Assembly: GCF_025351295.1 (NCBI RefSeq)
Contig: NZ_JANXWD010000003.1
Span: 1 to 64,000, forward strand
Direction: 5' to 3'
Length of the DNA stretch: 64,000 bases
Source of the DNA: Phenylobacterium sp.
GTDB taxonomy: Bacteria; Pseudomonadota; Alphaproteobacteria; Caulobacterales; Caulobacteraceae
Shown here: one piece after another, positions 26,150-35,592 of the stretch
How positions within the stretch are numbered: position 1 is the stretch's first letter
Layout: each line of letters begins with the position of its first letter
Notes under the pieces: generated by a model
The model's database searches: none
The model's input: only the letters and a program-made list of their open reading frames with translations
Told to the model about the DNA's origin: nothing
Made by a program: the position numbers and the translations under genes

Positions 26150-26779
26150 TCAAGCCGGGGCCGCGAGCGCCTTGAGATGGCGACGGAGGTGATCGCGCAC
26201 CTTGGCCTTCGTGAACTGGGCCGGCGTCAGCAGCGCGTGCAGGCCGAGACCATCCACCAGCGCGAGCAGAAACCTTGCCTCCTGCTCGGCATCGAGCGGG
26301 CGCTGAAACACCCCCGCGCGGCGCATGTCCTGAAGCGTCCCCTGCAGCCACCCCACGATCACCTGGCTTCGACGGGCCTCGTCTTCGGCGAGCTGCGATT
26401 CATTCAACGCGGCGACGGTGAAGTTCAGGAAACCACGCCACAGCACCCGCCGATCGGCATCGTGAGGGAGAATTGCCAGAATATCGTCGACCAGTTCATC
26501 GACCGACCGCGGAACCGGCGCGTCGCCGAACTTGGCCATGAGGTCGTCGTTCAACCAGTCCAGGACGAACCGCACGAGTTGCACCTTGTCTCTGAAATAG
26601 TGCGTCAGGACACCCGTCGAACATCCCATCTCCGCGGCGATGGCCCTCATGGACATGCCGTCGAGGCCCGCTTGGGCGATGACCGCCAGGGCGGCGCGTG
26701 CGACGTCAGACCGCCTCGCGTCCTGCTTCAGGCGAACCGGATCGCCGGCGCGTTTGATGTCCGAAGCCTTGGTAGCCAA
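26150..26779 (-). CDS. TetR family transcriptional regulator
   Basis: 209 aa from a TTG at 26779 with GAGG upstream. The N-terminal HTH reads 'ARAALAVIAQAGLDGMSMRAIAAEMGCSTGVLTHYFRDK', a standard TetR helix-turn-helix (BetI-like). The all-helical ligand domain follows. Divergent from the Rieske oxygenase gene with a palindrome between them, so local repression of that gene is likely. Confidence 0.92.
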   Translation of the reverse strand: MATKASDIKRAGDPVRLKQDARRSDVARAALAVIAQAGLDGMSMRAIAAEMGCSTGVLTHYFRDKVQLVRFVLDWLNDDLMAKFGDAPVPRSVDELVDDILAILPHDADRRVLWRGFLNFTVAALNESQLAEDEARRSQVIVGWLQGTLQDMRRAGVFQRPLDAEQEARFLLALVDGLGLHALLTPAQFTKAKVRDHLRRHLKALAAPA

Positions 26780-26918
26780 ACGGTAACCTCGGGTTGACGC
26801 TTATCTCGAGCCTGGCGCGGCGATACCGGTCGAGCGCCAACGCCGCAACAGTCGTTTTGACAAACCGAAGGCAGCGCCGCGCTGGCAGAGAGACACCCGC
26901 GCCTCGCTTGACATTAAC

Positions 26919-26929
26919 ACAACAGTTGT
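26919..26929. promoter_or_regulatory. Candidate TetR operator / promoter of the Rieske gene
   Basis: ACAAC-A-GTTGT is a perfect 5-bp inverted repeat in an AT-rich island of the divergent tetR/Rieske region. TTGACA (26908-26913) lies just upstream and could be the -35 hexamer, which would place the repeat between -35 and -10 as expected for a repressor site. No convincing -10 was found. Confidence 0.4.
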
Positions 26930-26987
26930 AATGCAAATCTGGTTCGTGGTCACGGATTTGCGGTGACGCGAAGACCGGAGAGCGGAT

Positions 26988-28088
26988 TTGAAAGCCAATC
27001 GATCGCCGGCTCCAGAGGCGGCGAGATATCTGCTCCCGCCCGAGGCCTACACGTCACAGGCTTGGTTTGACCGGGAACAGGCGACTCTGTTCGCGCGGAA
27101 CTGGCAGTTTGCCTGCATGGACGACGAGGCGGCCGGGCTTGGGGCCTACGTCACCCTGGACGCGGGCCGAGAGCCGCTGGTGATCGTTCGCGGGCACGAC
27201 GGCGTCCTGCGATGCTTCTACAACCTGTGCCGGCATCGTGGGGTGCGCCTGCTCGAGGGGACTGGCCGCCTCGAGAGCGGGATCAGCTGCTTCTACCATC
27301 GGTGGCAGTACAGTCTTGAAGGCAGCCTCAAGGCGTTGCCGCAGCCCGAACAGTTTCCCGGGTTATGTCGTGACGAGCTCGGGCTGCAGGCCGCTTCCCT
27401 GCAAGTCTGGAACGGCATGGTCTTCGTCAATCCCCTGCCGGACGCTCCGCCTCTGCTGAACTGGCTCGGTGCGATGGCCGACCACATGGACCCGTGGCGG
27501 CCGGGCGAGCTGATCCCGATCGAGCATCGGCGCATGACAATCCGCGCCAACTGGAAGCTGTTCATCGAGAACCATATCGACGGCTACCACCTCTGGTACC
27601 TGCACGCGGACTCAGTGAGGGGACTTGACCATCCGAAGCAGACCTGGCGGCCGGTGGGCCCGCATTGGGCGTTCTACGAACCTCCCCTCGAACCGGGAGT
27701 TTCCCCGGACCGACAGCAATTCGGGACGCCGATAATCGAGGGTTTCGACGAGACGCGCTTCGGTTCGACCGTCTGGTGGGTCATGCCCAACCTCGCCGGC
27801 GCGGCCGGAGCCACATTCTGGTCCGCCATCCGCATCATCCCGATCTCGCCAGGCGAGACGGCGCTTGAAATCAGAACGCGGATCGGTGGCCTGCCGGATC
27901 AGCCGGGTTCAGGCGGCGGGCTGGATCAGATCGTGGACGAGGACGTCCGCGCCGTGGAATCGATCCAGCGGGCAATGTCATCCGCGGCCTTCCGGGTCGG
28001 CCCGCTTTCGAATGATTTCGAGCGTTCAATACAGACGTTTCACAAGAACATTCTGCGGTTGATGGAAACTGGTCGGCGCGAAGTTTGA
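26988..28088 (+). CDS. Rieske (2Fe-2S) ring-hydroxylating oxygenase, alpha subunit
   Basis: 366 aa with a TTG start. Rieske cluster ligands C-x-H (Cys81, His83 in 'NLCRHRG') and C-x2-H (Cys101, His104 in 'ISCFYHRW'). The mononuclear iron site is in 'ENHIDGYHLWYLH', with an Asp-rich 'VDEDVRAVESIQ' near the C-terminus supplying the third ligand. It inserts O2 into an aromatic ring or demethylates, using electrons from a reductase. No beta subunit, ferredoxin or reductase lies in the flanks, so a homomeric enzyme using a distant reductase is expected. TTG is the first usable start in frame; a longer form is unlikely. Confidence 0.9.
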   Translation: MKANRSPAPEAARYLLPPEAYTSQAWFDREQATLFARNWQFACMDDEAAGLGAYVTLDAGREPLVIVRGHDGVLRCFYNLCRHRGVRLLEGTGRLESGISCFYHRWQYSLEGSLKALPQPEQFPGLCRDELGLQAASLQVWNGMVFVNPLPDAPPLLNWLGAMADHMDPWRPGELIPIEHRRMTIRANWKLFIENHIDGYHLWYLHADSVRGLDHPKQTWRPVGPHWAFYEPPLEPGVSPDRQQFGTPIIEGFDETRFGSTVWWVMPNLAGAAGATFWSAIRIIPISPGETALEIRTRIGGLPDQPGSGGGLDQIVDEDVRAVESIQRAMSSAAFRVGPLSNDFERSIQTFHKNILRLMETGRREV

Positions 28089-28507
28089 ACTGCGGTCCAA
28101 GCCGAAGATCGCCATCCTGAGGCTTCGCGACCGTACGCGTACATCGTCCCGCCTGGCCACGTCACCGGCGCCGGGAAGACCAGCCGGAACCCTCCGACCC
28201 AGCCCTCCCGGCGCCAGGGCGCGTCCTCGGCCGGAGGGGAGGATCGGCCGCGAACCAGCCCGGATCGACACAAACCTCCCTGGACGGGGCCTGGCGAGAT
28301 GCCCGCCGCCGTACGTCCCTTCGCGATCCACGTCCTACGCTAGGGGCGGCGCGACATCGACGGAATCGACCTTTCCGCACGCGCAGGCGCCGCCAACTCA
28401 TAGCGGCGAGCGGCGGGTATTACGGCGGCGCATAGGAGGCGGAGAGATCGGAACTGGCCGCCCGGCCGCGCCACCACCACAGTCAGGCTCGCGAAGCGGA
28501 GCGCGCC
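28089..28507. other. Intergenic stretch with no recognised gene
   Basis: About 420 bp between the Rieske gene and the GST gene. Minus-strand ORFs here are Arg/Pro/Gly-rich and lack any family signature. No T-rich terminator or clear promoter was seen. It may mark a boundary between two acquired blocks. Confidence 0.5.
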
Positions 28508-29128
28508 ATGATCACTCTCTTCACCGGCCCGACCGGCAATGGCTACCGGGCGTCGATCCTGCTGGAAGAACTCGGGTTGGCCTATGTGGCGCGGGCCATC
28601 GACCTGCAGGCGGGCGCCGCCAGGCCGGCCGCGTTCCTGGCCGCCAGCCCCCTGGGCAAGATCCCGGCGATCGTCGACGACGACACCGCCGATGGCGCGC
28701 CGATCGCCCTGGCCGAGAGCCTGGCGATCGCCCTTTATCTCGTGGAGAAGACCGGCCGGCTATCGCCCGCCACCCCCGCCAAGCGGGCGCGGGCCTGGGA
28801 ATGGGCGGCCATCGTGGCCTCCGGATTCGGCGCGGCGTTTCCAGGGATATTCTTCGCCCGCCAGCTGGACGAGGCCAGCCATGGCAAGGTGATCGCCCGG
28901 CATTTCGAGGAGCTGGATCGCGGCTTCGCAGCCATGGATTCGAACCTCGCGGCCAGGCCCTTCCTGGCGGGCGACTCGTTCAGCTTCGCCGACGCCCTGG
29001 CGGCGCCACTTCTGCCGACCGCCCGGGCCTTTGGCGTTGATCTCTCACGGTTCCCCAACGTCGAACGCTGGGGCCAGGTCGTCCACGCACGGCCGGCGGT
29101 GCAGCGCGGCATGGCGGTCAAGGGCTGA
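28508..29128 (+). CDS. Glutathione S-transferase family protein
   Basis: 206 aa. Thioredoxin-like N-terminal domain starting 'MITLFTGPTGNGYRASILLEELGL', with the glutathione-contact 'GKIPAIVDDD' and 'LAESLAIALYL' (Glu-Ser). The C-terminal helical domain has 'AGDSFSFADALAAPLL', the family's N-capping block. Layout resembles the YfcG/YghU or Nu-type group ('TGNGYRASILLEE'). It would handle a disulfide, peroxide or aromatic ether. It ends inside the convergent tannase gene (11-bp overlap). Confidence 0.92.
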   Translation: MITLFTGPTGNGYRASILLEELGLAYVARAIDLQAGAARPAAFLAASPLGKIPAIVDDDTADGAPIALAESLAIALYLVEKTGRLSPATPAKRARAWEWAAIVASGFGAAFPGIFFARQLDEASHGKVIARHFEELDRGFAAMDSNLAARPFLAGDSFSFADALAAPLLPTARAFGVDLSRFPNVERWGQVVHARPAVQRGMAVKG

Positions 29129-30719
29129 CGGGCGGCGACGTCGCCACCCAGCTTGACGCCAGGTTCGGATCGCCGCGACCGGCGTAGACGGCCCGCCTGG
29201 GATAGGCGAAGTGCGGCCGGCTGAACGCGACCTGGTCGGGACGCACGAGCTTGAAGTCGATGCGGAAAAAGTCCAGCGGCGACCCCGGCCTGGGATGGAT
29301 GCCGATCAGCGGGTCGGGCGCCTCGCGCCGCTCCACCCAGGCTTCGAGCGCGGCCAGGTAGTCGATGCCGTAAGCGCCCTCCCCGCCGCTGCAATGGTTC
29401 ATCCCCGGGACCATGAAGAAGCGGAAGAACCCCGTGGTCGCCTCCGGGCCGCCCATCGTGCGCGTCGCCAGTTCGTAATAGTCGACCGCGTTCAACGGCA
29501 CGATCGACTGGTCGGCCCAGCCCTGCGCCATGATCAGCTTGCCGCCAGCGGCCTTGAACTTGCGCAGGTCCGGGTTGGAGGCGGAGTAGATCGCTTCCAT
29601 CAGCCCCACGCGCTTCGGGTCGCGGTCGAAATCGAAGTCGGTGATCTGCCAGCTCGGTCCCGGGTCGGGGGAAAAGCCCATGTAGCGCCAGAGCTCGGCC
29701 TGCATGTCGGCGTAGATCGCCGGCGCGCCGTCCTTGGAGATATAGGGGCCGATCCAGTTCAGCTCCGAACCGGGCATGGCGCCGCCGGTGTAGAGGGCGC
29801 GGCCCTTGGAATCGTGGGGGCCGGCGTAGATCTTGCGCCCCACCGCCACCTGCGGCCCGGTCAGGCAGTCGGCGCGATCGGGGCCGGCGCACTGCAGGAC
29901 GCCCGGGTCGAAGTGGCAGGCCCGCGGGTCGCCGATCACGCCATCGGCCGCCCCGTCCGTCAGGTCGCAGGCCTTGATCGCTGCGGCGTGCAACAGGGGA
30001 ACCTTCGCCGCCGTGAGGATCTCGCCGCCGTCGGGGGCCCGATTGACCACCGTCGACCAGACCAGCTGGATGCTGGCGCCCGTCTCGTCGAGCACGGGGG
30101 CGATGGCCACGATGCCGTCGAAGTCGTCCGGGAACCTCTGGGCCTCGACCATGCCCTGCCGCCCGCCGGTGGAGCAGGCCATGAAGTAGCTGTAGCGCGG
30201 CGCCTGGCCGTAGAAGGCCGCGGTGATCGCCTTGCCCGCGAGGGTCGAGACATGGGTGGCGCGGTAGCCGAAATCGACCTCGGCCTGCAGGTTGTTGTAG
30301 GCCCATTTGCCGTCATACATCGTCGAGCGGTGGCCCATGTCGCTGTGCAGGCAGGCATAGCCGTCGCGGATGTGCTGGGGACAGGCCAGGTCCATCGCCA
30401 CCGACCCGCAGAACCCGCCGCAACCTCGGACGATGTACTTGCCGTTCCAGTTCTGGACCGGCAGCCACAGCCCGAAGCCGACGCTGGGCGCAACATAGCC
30501 CTCGATCGCGCAATAGGCCGGCCGCCCGGCCGTGGCGGCCACATAGTCGGCCTTGAGGATGTGGGTGGGCGCATCGAGCAGGTTGGAGAACGCACCCCCC
30601 GCCAGGGCGGCGCAGCGCGCAGCGGGATCGGCGGGCGGCCTACCGTCCATGGCGGCGGCCGGGCTGGCCAGCCCCAGCGTCGCGAACAGGATCATCAGCA
30701 CCGTCAGCCGACCGATCAT
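29118..30719 (-). CDS. Secreted tannase/feruloyl esterase family protein (copy 2)
   Basis: 533 aa from the ATG at 30719 (the 675-aa track ORF is extended upstream). Signal peptide 'MIGRLTVLMILFATLGLASPAAA'. Family blocks: 'RGCGGFCGSV', elbow 'ACSTGGR' with Cys-Ser, and 'GMNHCSGGEGAYGIDYLAAL' with His-Cys. Compared with copy 1, the region after 'ALEAWVERREAPD' differs strongly, with an extended C-terminus. No CoA ligase or transporter is adjacent. Convergent with the GST gene; substrate unknown. Confidence 0.93.
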   Translation of the reverse strand: MIGRLTVLMILFATLGLASPAAAMDGRPPADPAARCAALAGGAFSNLLDAPTHILKADYVAATAGRPAYCAIEGYVAPSVGFGLWLPVQNWNGKYIVRGCGGFCGSVAMDLACPQHIRDGYACLHSDMGHRSTMYDGKWAYNNLQAEVDFGYRATHVSTLAGKAITAAFYGQAPRYSYFMACSTGGRQGMVEAQRFPDDFDGIVAIAPVLDETGASIQLVWSTVVNRAPDGGEILTAAKVPLLHAAAIKACDLTDGAADGVIGDPRACHFDPGVLQCAGPDRADCLTGPQVAVGRKIYAGPHDSKGRALYTGGAMPGSELNWIGPYISKDGAPAIYADMQAELWRYMGFSPDPGPSWQITDFDFDRDPKRVGLMEAIYSASNPDLRKFKAAGGKLIMAQGWADQSIVPLNAVDYYELATRTMGGPEATTGFFRFFMVPGMNHCSGGEGAYGIDYLAALEAWVERREAPDPLIGIHPRPGSPLDFFRIDFKLVRPDQVAFSRPHFAYPRRAVYAGRGDPNLASSWVATSPPVSP

Positions 30720-30986
30720 CGCCGGATCTCCCAACCCCAGGGTCGCGCGGGAACGCCCTGGCCGGAGCGCCGCAGGAGACGCTACCGCGGCGACCCGGCC
30801 GTCCGCAGTGACAGAAGGTGCGGCTCGCATGCGGCGCGCGCATGGCCTCGACGCGCGCCGCCTGCCCGCAGGGTCACCCTCTATGAGTATTCCGCGATTC
30901 TGCCCGTTCCCGGCCGTGACTAAGCCTTGGCCTGCGCCCCCTCGCCCCACGGCCGGTCGGCGCCATGCGTCAAGGGAGTCGGGCTT

Positions 30987-31901
30987 TTGGAGAACTGGGT
31001 CGCCCTGGAGAACCTGGCGGGCATCGGTCGCGTCACCTGTGGGTGGAAGCGACCGGAACTGTCGCTCGACGCGGTTCGCCCGTACTGGCGCGACGCGCAC
31101 AGTCCGGCCATCGCCCGGCGCCACGGGGTCTACGAATATCGGCACTACGCGCTCGACCCGGTGGAGCCGGACCTGTTCGCCGCGATCGAGGGCGTCGAGC
31201 GCGCGCCGCCCGCCGACCAGCAGCTGATGTGGCTATCGGACGTCCGCTACCGCGACCAGGCCGGCCTCGACGCCTTCGGCGCCTCGCCCGGGCCGCAGGT
31301 CAAGGCGCAGATCCTGGCCGACATCGAGATGATCGTCGACAAGAGCACGACCTATCTGGTGCTCGGCGACAACGGCCGCACGCTGGTCGACAGTTCAGGC
31401 GATCCCGCCCCGGCCGGGCCGGCGGCGCACAGCTACGGCGTGTTCCTGAAGCAGCGGGGCGACGAGGCGGGCTTCCGCGCCCATGTCAGGGCGATGGCGG
31501 CGCGATGGGCGGCGGGTCCGGGTGTCCGCCGGCTGCGCCTGAACCTGTTCGAGGTTCCCGACATGGACGCCGAGCGCAAGGCCGGTTATCCCGTCAAGAC
31601 CCATCCCCCGGAGATGCAGTACCAGGCCTGGATCGACCTGGCCCTGGCCGGTCCCGAGGCGGCGCGCGGCCTGATGTCGCCGGCGGACGGGCTGGATCAC
31701 GCCGGCCACCTGCGGGCCGTGCACGCCTATCCGGCCCCGGCCGTCTACACCTTCAACTGCGCGGGTCGCCCGACCCTGGCCGGGTTGCGGGGCTATCCTG
31801 CCATGGCGGCGATCCGCGGACTGGACGCCGGGCACCAGCGCGACCCGGGCCTGCTCCGGTGGATGTACGGCGACGTCGCCCCGCTGGAAGGCGTCCGGTG
31901 A
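30987..31901 (+). CDS. EthD domain protein (two ferredoxin-like halves)
   Basis: 304 aa from a probable TTG at 30987 preceded by AAGGGAG; the track's ATG at 30927 gives an unlikely N-terminus. 'YWRDAHSPAIARRHGVYEYRHYAL' fits EthD-type dimeric alpha/beta barrel proteins. A second half ('SYGVFLKQRGDEAGFRAHVRAMA') looks like a repeat of the fold. EthD relatives include small dehydratases and decarbonylases of aromatic or ether degradation. Its stop overlaps the GTG of the next gene (GTGA), so the two are translated together. Confidence 0.7.
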   Translation: MENWVALENLAGIGRVTCGWKRPELSLDAVRPYWRDAHSPAIARRHGVYEYRHYALDPVEPDLFAAIEGVERAPPADQQLMWLSDVRYRDQAGLDAFGASPGPQVKAQILADIEMIVDKSTTYLVLGDNGRTLVDSSGDPAPAGPAAHSYGVFLKQRGDEAGFRAHVRAMAARWAAGPGVRRLRLNLFEVPDMDAERKAGYPVKTHPPEMQYQAWIDLALAGPEAARGLMSPADGLDHAGHLRAVHAYPAPAVYTFNCAGRPTLAGLRGYPAMAAIRGLDAGHQRDPGLLRWMYGDVAPLEGVR

Positions 31902-33262
31902 CGGCGACGGTCTCCGCGCGGCTCGCCGGCTTCCTGCGCGCGCAGTGCGACGCCGGACCGCCGCCTGAGGTGCTGCACGAGGCCGCCCGCCTGCTGATTA
32001 ACCAGCTGAAGGCCTCGGTGGGCGCGATGGGTCACCCCGCGGTGGCCATCCTGCATGACTGGGCCAGAAGCTTCCCGGTCCCGGACGCCTCGGCGCGCAT
32101 CCTGTGGTTCGGGGACGCCGCGGGGCCGGAACAGGCCGCCGTCGTCAACGGCGCCCTCTTCGAGGTGCTGGACTTCAACGAGACCTACATCCCATGTTTC
32201 ATGCACGCGGTCTCGGGCGTGCTGCCCTCAGTGCTGGCCGCCGCGGAGATCGGCGGGCAGAGCGGCGCCGACGTGGTCAAGGCCCTGGCGCTCGGCATCG
32301 AGGCCGAGCTGGCCTGCGCGGCTATGCTGATGCCGACCGGCTATTTCCGAGGGTTCATTCCCGGCGGCCTGACAGGCGCCATCGGCGGCGCGGCGGCCTG
32401 CAGCCTGCTGCTGGGCCTGGACGAGACCCGGACGCGCAACGCCATCGGCCTGGCGATGAACAGCGGCATGGGCTTCTACCAGTCGGCCGGCAGCATGGCC
32501 CTGCCCTACGTCATGGGCATGACCGCCCGCAACGGCTTCACGATCGCCCAGCTCGCCGCCCGCGGCATGGACGCGCCAGCCGCCGCCTTCGAAGGCGACA
32601 AGGGCATGCTCAGCGCCTATTCCGACGAGCCGGCGGCCAAGATCGACACGGTCATGGACGGGCTGGGCGGCGACTGGCGGATCCTGGGCCAGAGCTACAA
32701 GACCGTTCCCACCGAGACCATCACCCACGGCCCCATCGAGTGCGTCCTGGCGCTGCTGAAACGGGCCGGCGGTCGCACCCCTGAGACGCTCACCTTCAAG
32801 GTGGCGCCCATCGTGGTGAAGATCGCCGAGGAACGCGCCGCGCGATTTGGCGCGCCGACCACGGACCTGGAGGCGCGGTTCGATCTCAAGCACTGCGCCG
32901 CCGCGGCGTGGCGGCGGGGCCGCTTCACCCTGGCCGAGATGAACGAGGCGGCCTTCCGCGACGCCGATATCCTGGACCTGCGGGCGCGCACGGTGCTGGA
33001 GGCTGACGAGACCCAGGCGACGTTCGACGGCGCGGGTCTGGAGGTGCGCTACGCCGACGGGTCGAGCGACAGCATCTTCATCCCGAATTTCCGCGGCACG
33101 CCCGGCAATCCGATGTCCGACCTGGAGCTCTCGGAGGTCTTCCGGGTGTCGGCCGAGGGTGTACTGAGCGGCGATCGCAGCCAGGCCGTGCTGGATGCCG
33201 CCTGGGACCTGCCGCGGGCCGCCGATATCCACACCCTCATGTCGCTCGCCTCAGTCCGCTAG
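31898..33262 (+). CDS. MmgE/PrpD family protein
   Basis: 454 aa from a GTG at 31898. MmgE/PrpD architecture: N-terminal all-helical domain with 'AAVVNGALFEVLDFNETYIPCFMHAVSGVLPSVLAAAE', the family's active-site region, and a C-terminal alpha/beta domain ('KTVPTETITHGPIECVLALL', 'DLKHCAAAAWRRGRF'). Known members dehydrate 2-methylcitrate, decarboxylate aconitate or epimerise iminodisuccinate. The usual D-F-x-D near the active site reads 'DFNE' here, so the substrate may be unusual. It is the middle gene of EthD-PrpD-hydrolase. Confidence 0.9.
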   Translation: MTATVSARLAGFLRAQCDAGPPPEVLHEAARLLINQLKASVGAMGHPAVAILHDWARSFPVPDASARILWFGDAAGPEQAAVVNGALFEVLDFNETYIPCFMHAVSGVLPSVLAAAEIGGQSGADVVKALALGIEAELACAAMLMPTGYFRGFIPGGLTGAIGGAAACSLLLGLDETRTRNAIGLAMNSGMGFYQSAGSMALPYVMGMTARNGFTIAQLAARGMDAPAAAFEGDKGMLSAYSDEPAAKIDTVMDGLGGDWRILGQSYKTVPTETITHGPIECVLALLKRAGGRTPETLTFKVAPIVVKIAEERAARFGAPTTDLEARFDLKHCAAAAWRRGRFTLAEMNEAAFRDADILDLRARTVLEADETQATFDGAGLEVRYADGSSDSIFIPNFRGTPGNPMSDLELSEVFRVSAEGVLSGDRSQAVLDAAWDLPRAADIHTLMSLASVR

Positions 33263-33288
33263 CCGCCGCCCACCGGAGCCAGACCGCC

Positions 33289-34098
33289 ATGCCGCTCGTC
33301 AACCTCCAGGCCGCCGGTGAGACCATCTGGTTCAAGACCACCGGCTCGGGCCCGCCGCTGCTGCAGATCCACGGCTCGGCGTTCGGCCACCGCAACTTCG
33401 AGAAGATGACGCCGCTGATGGCCGAGCACTTCGCGGTGATCGACTTCGACCTGCCCGGATACGGCGAGAGCCAGGGCAGGCCGCGCGACAGCATGGAGGG
33501 CATCGCCGACCAGGTGTTCGAATTCATGCACGCGGCGGGGCTGGGCAAGGTCAACCTGCACGGCACCTCCTTCGGCGCGATGATCGGCCTGACCCTGGCG
33601 GCGCGGCATCCGGAGGTCATCGAGCATCTGGTGCTCAGCTGCTTCCTGGCGCGCTACGACAACGCCGCGCGGCAGATGCGGGCCACCTGGAAACGCGCGG
33701 CCCTGGAGAGCGGAATGGAAGCCGTCGCCGACCTGACCTCGGTGGCGGGGTTCGCGCGCGGGTTCTACGACCGGCCGGGCGCCGAGGCGCAACTGGCCGC
33801 CATGCGCGTAGCCTTCTCGAAGAATACGCCCCAGGCCTTCATCGCCGGCACCGAGACCATCGAGCGCACCGATCTCAGCGCGTACGCGCCGCAGGTCACC
33901 GCGCCGACCCTGCTGCTGGCCGGCCAGGAGGACAACATGACCCCGTTCAAGCCGGCCGACAGTGGCGTCGGCTTCTCGCAGATCGAGACCCTGATGCCGA
34001 CCGCCCGCCTCACCGTGCTGCCGGAATGCGGGCACTATCTGGTGATCGAACAGCCCGAGCTGGCGGCCGAGGCGATCGTGGCCTTCATCGGACGCTAG
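33289..34098 (+). CDS. Alpha/beta hydrolase
   Basis: 269 aa with an intact triad: Ser in 'LHGTSFGAM', Asp in 'LAGQEDNMTP' and His in 'CGHYLVIEQP'. It resembles C-C bond hydrolases and esterases of aromatic degradation ('LLQIHGSAFGHRNFEKMTPLMAE', oxyanion loop). It follows the PrpD gene by 26 bp on the same strand. Cytoplasmic, no signal peptide. Its 3' end overlaps the convergent amidase by 14 bp. Confidence 0.9.
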   Translation: MPLVNLQAAGETIWFKTTGSGPPLLQIHGSAFGHRNFEKMTPLMAEHFAVIDFDLPGYGESQGRPRDSMEGIADQVFEFMHAAGLGKVNLHGTSFGAMIGLTLAARHPEVIEHLVLSCFLARYDNAARQMRATWKRAALESGMEAVADLTSVAGFARGFYDRPGAEAQLAAMRVAFSKNTPQAFIAGTETIERTDLSAYAPQVTAPTLLLAGQEDNMTPFKPADSGVGFSQIETLMPTARLTVLPECGHYLVIEQPELAAEAIVAFIGR

Positions 34099-35383
34099 CC
34101 CCGGCCAGCAGGGGGCCGATGGCCGCCGCCGCGGCCAGGACGGCCCGGTCGGCGAACCTGGGCCCCGTCAGGGTCAGGCCCAGGGCCAGGCCCGCCGGCC
34201 CGCGCCCGGCCGGCACGTTCACGGCCGGCGTGTGCAGCAGGGTCCAGAGGCCGTTGAACACGAACGAGCCGGTCTGGTGCAGGCCAAGGGGCGCCTCGCC
34301 CACCACGCTGGGGGTCAGGATCGCGTCGAATCCGGCGGCGATCGCATCGAAGACCGGACGTGCGGCGGCGGCGGCGTCATAGGCGGCGCACAGGTCCGCG
34401 ACGGTCAGCCCGTCGCGCGCCTCCACATAGCCTCTCAGGTCCTCGTGCAGCGCCTGGCCGTGCGCCCGGTACTCGGCCAGGAAGGCCGTGCGCCCTTCCA
34501 TCCGCATGATCGCCTGGTGAGCGCGCGGCAGGTCGTCGAAGGCGGGGGGCAGATCGAGGTCCTCGACGTGCGCGCCGGCGGCCTTCAGCCGTTCGCCGGA
34601 CCGGGCGAACAGGGCCTGGACCGACGGCTCGGCCGACGCCCAGCTCGGCGATCTGCAGAGCCCGATCCGCGCGCCTCTCAGACAGAGCGGCGGCTGGGGC
34701 TGGGTTGGGGCCGGGTGCGGGTCGAAGACCTCGAACAGCAGCGCCAGGTCATCCGCCGAGCGGGCGAACCATCCGACGGTGTCGAGGCTGGGGGCGAACG
34801 GGCGGACGCCCTCGCGACTGACCAGGCCCCAGGTGGGCTTGAAGCCATAGACGCCGCAGTAGGCCGCGGGGCGCAGGATCGACCCGCCGGTCTGGGTGCC
34901 CAGCGCCAGGGGCACATGACCGTCGGCCACCGCCGCGGCCGAGCCGCTGGACGAGCCGCCCGGCGTGCGCGCGAGGTCGTGCGGATTGCGGGTCAGCGCC
35001 TTGGCCCCCGTCGCGGCGAACTCGACGGTGTCGGTCTTGCCGAAGACTACCGCCCCGGCCGACCGCAGGACGCTGACACAGGCCGCGTCCAGGCGCGGGA
35101 AGGAGTCGCGATAGAGTGGCGAGTTGTGCCGGGTCGGCATGTCGTGCGTCAGGATCACGTCCTTGATCCCGACGGGGATGCCGCCCAGCGGCCGCACGCG
35201 TCCGTCCAGATCGCAGGCCAGCGCCTGGGCCAGCACAACCGCGGGCTCGAGATGGGCCCAGGCCTTGACCTCGCCGTCCCGGATCCGGACGCGCTCCAGG
35301 CAGGCCCGGTTCAGCGCCTCGGCCGTGAGCTCGCCACGGCCCATCCGGGCCAGCGCCTCGGTGGCGGTGAGGGGTTGCGTCAT
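34085..35383 (-). CDS. Amidase (amidase signature family)
   Basis: 432 aa from the ATG at 35383 (AAGGAG upstream) rather than 35416. Ser-cisSer-Lys triad: Lys in 'IPVGIKDVILTHD' and the Gly/Ser-rich 'GGSSSGSAAAVADG'. 'QTGGSILRPAAYCGVYGFKPTWG' is also typical. It hydrolyses an amide to acid and ammonia in the cytoplasm; substrate unknown. Convergent with the alpha/beta hydrolase and divergent from the DUF1838 pair. Confidence 0.92.
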   Translation of the reverse strand: MTQPLTATEALARMGRGELTAEALNRACLERVRIRDGEVKAWAHLEPAVVLAQALACDLDGRVRPLGGIPVGIKDVILTHDMPTRHNSPLYRDSFPRLDAACVSVLRSAGAVVFGKTDTVEFAATGAKALTRNPHDLARTPGGSSSGSAAAVADGHVPLALGTQTGGSILRPAAYCGVYGFKPTWGLVSREGVRPFAPSLDTVGWFARSADDLALLFEVFDPHPAPTQPQPPLCLRGARIGLCRSPSWASAEPSVQALFARSGERLKAAGAHVEDLDLPPAFDDLPRAHQAIMRMEGRTAFLAEYRAHGQALHEDLRGYVEARDGLTVADLCAAYDAAAAARPVFDAIAAGFDAILTPSVVGEAPLGLHQTGSFVFNGLWTLLHTPAVNVPAGRGPAGLALGLTLTGPRFADRAVLAAAAAIGPLLAGASVR

Positions 35384-35592
35384 CCCGGCTCCTTCAACCT
35401 GGACCCAGACTATCAAGGCGGCGGGCCGGCCGGTACGGCTGGCTCGTCATAGGCTTTGACGCGCGGGGTATAGCCGCCGCGCTCGCCTTGCGCCGCGCGC
35501 ATGGGCCTATGACCATTTCCGGGTTCATGTCCGGTGGCGGCGCCCTTACGGATAGGACTTCAGCCGGGGTCGTCCCGGCGACGGGCCAGGTC

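Noticed and set aside
28026-28401. Minus-strand ORFs in the gap after the Rieske gene
   Set aside because: Arg/Gly/Pro-rich, overlapping each other in different frames, no ribosome site or motif.
29211-30923. 570-aa plus ORF opposite tannase copy 2
   Set aside because: Shadow frame; tannase motifs are on the minus strand with a signal peptide.
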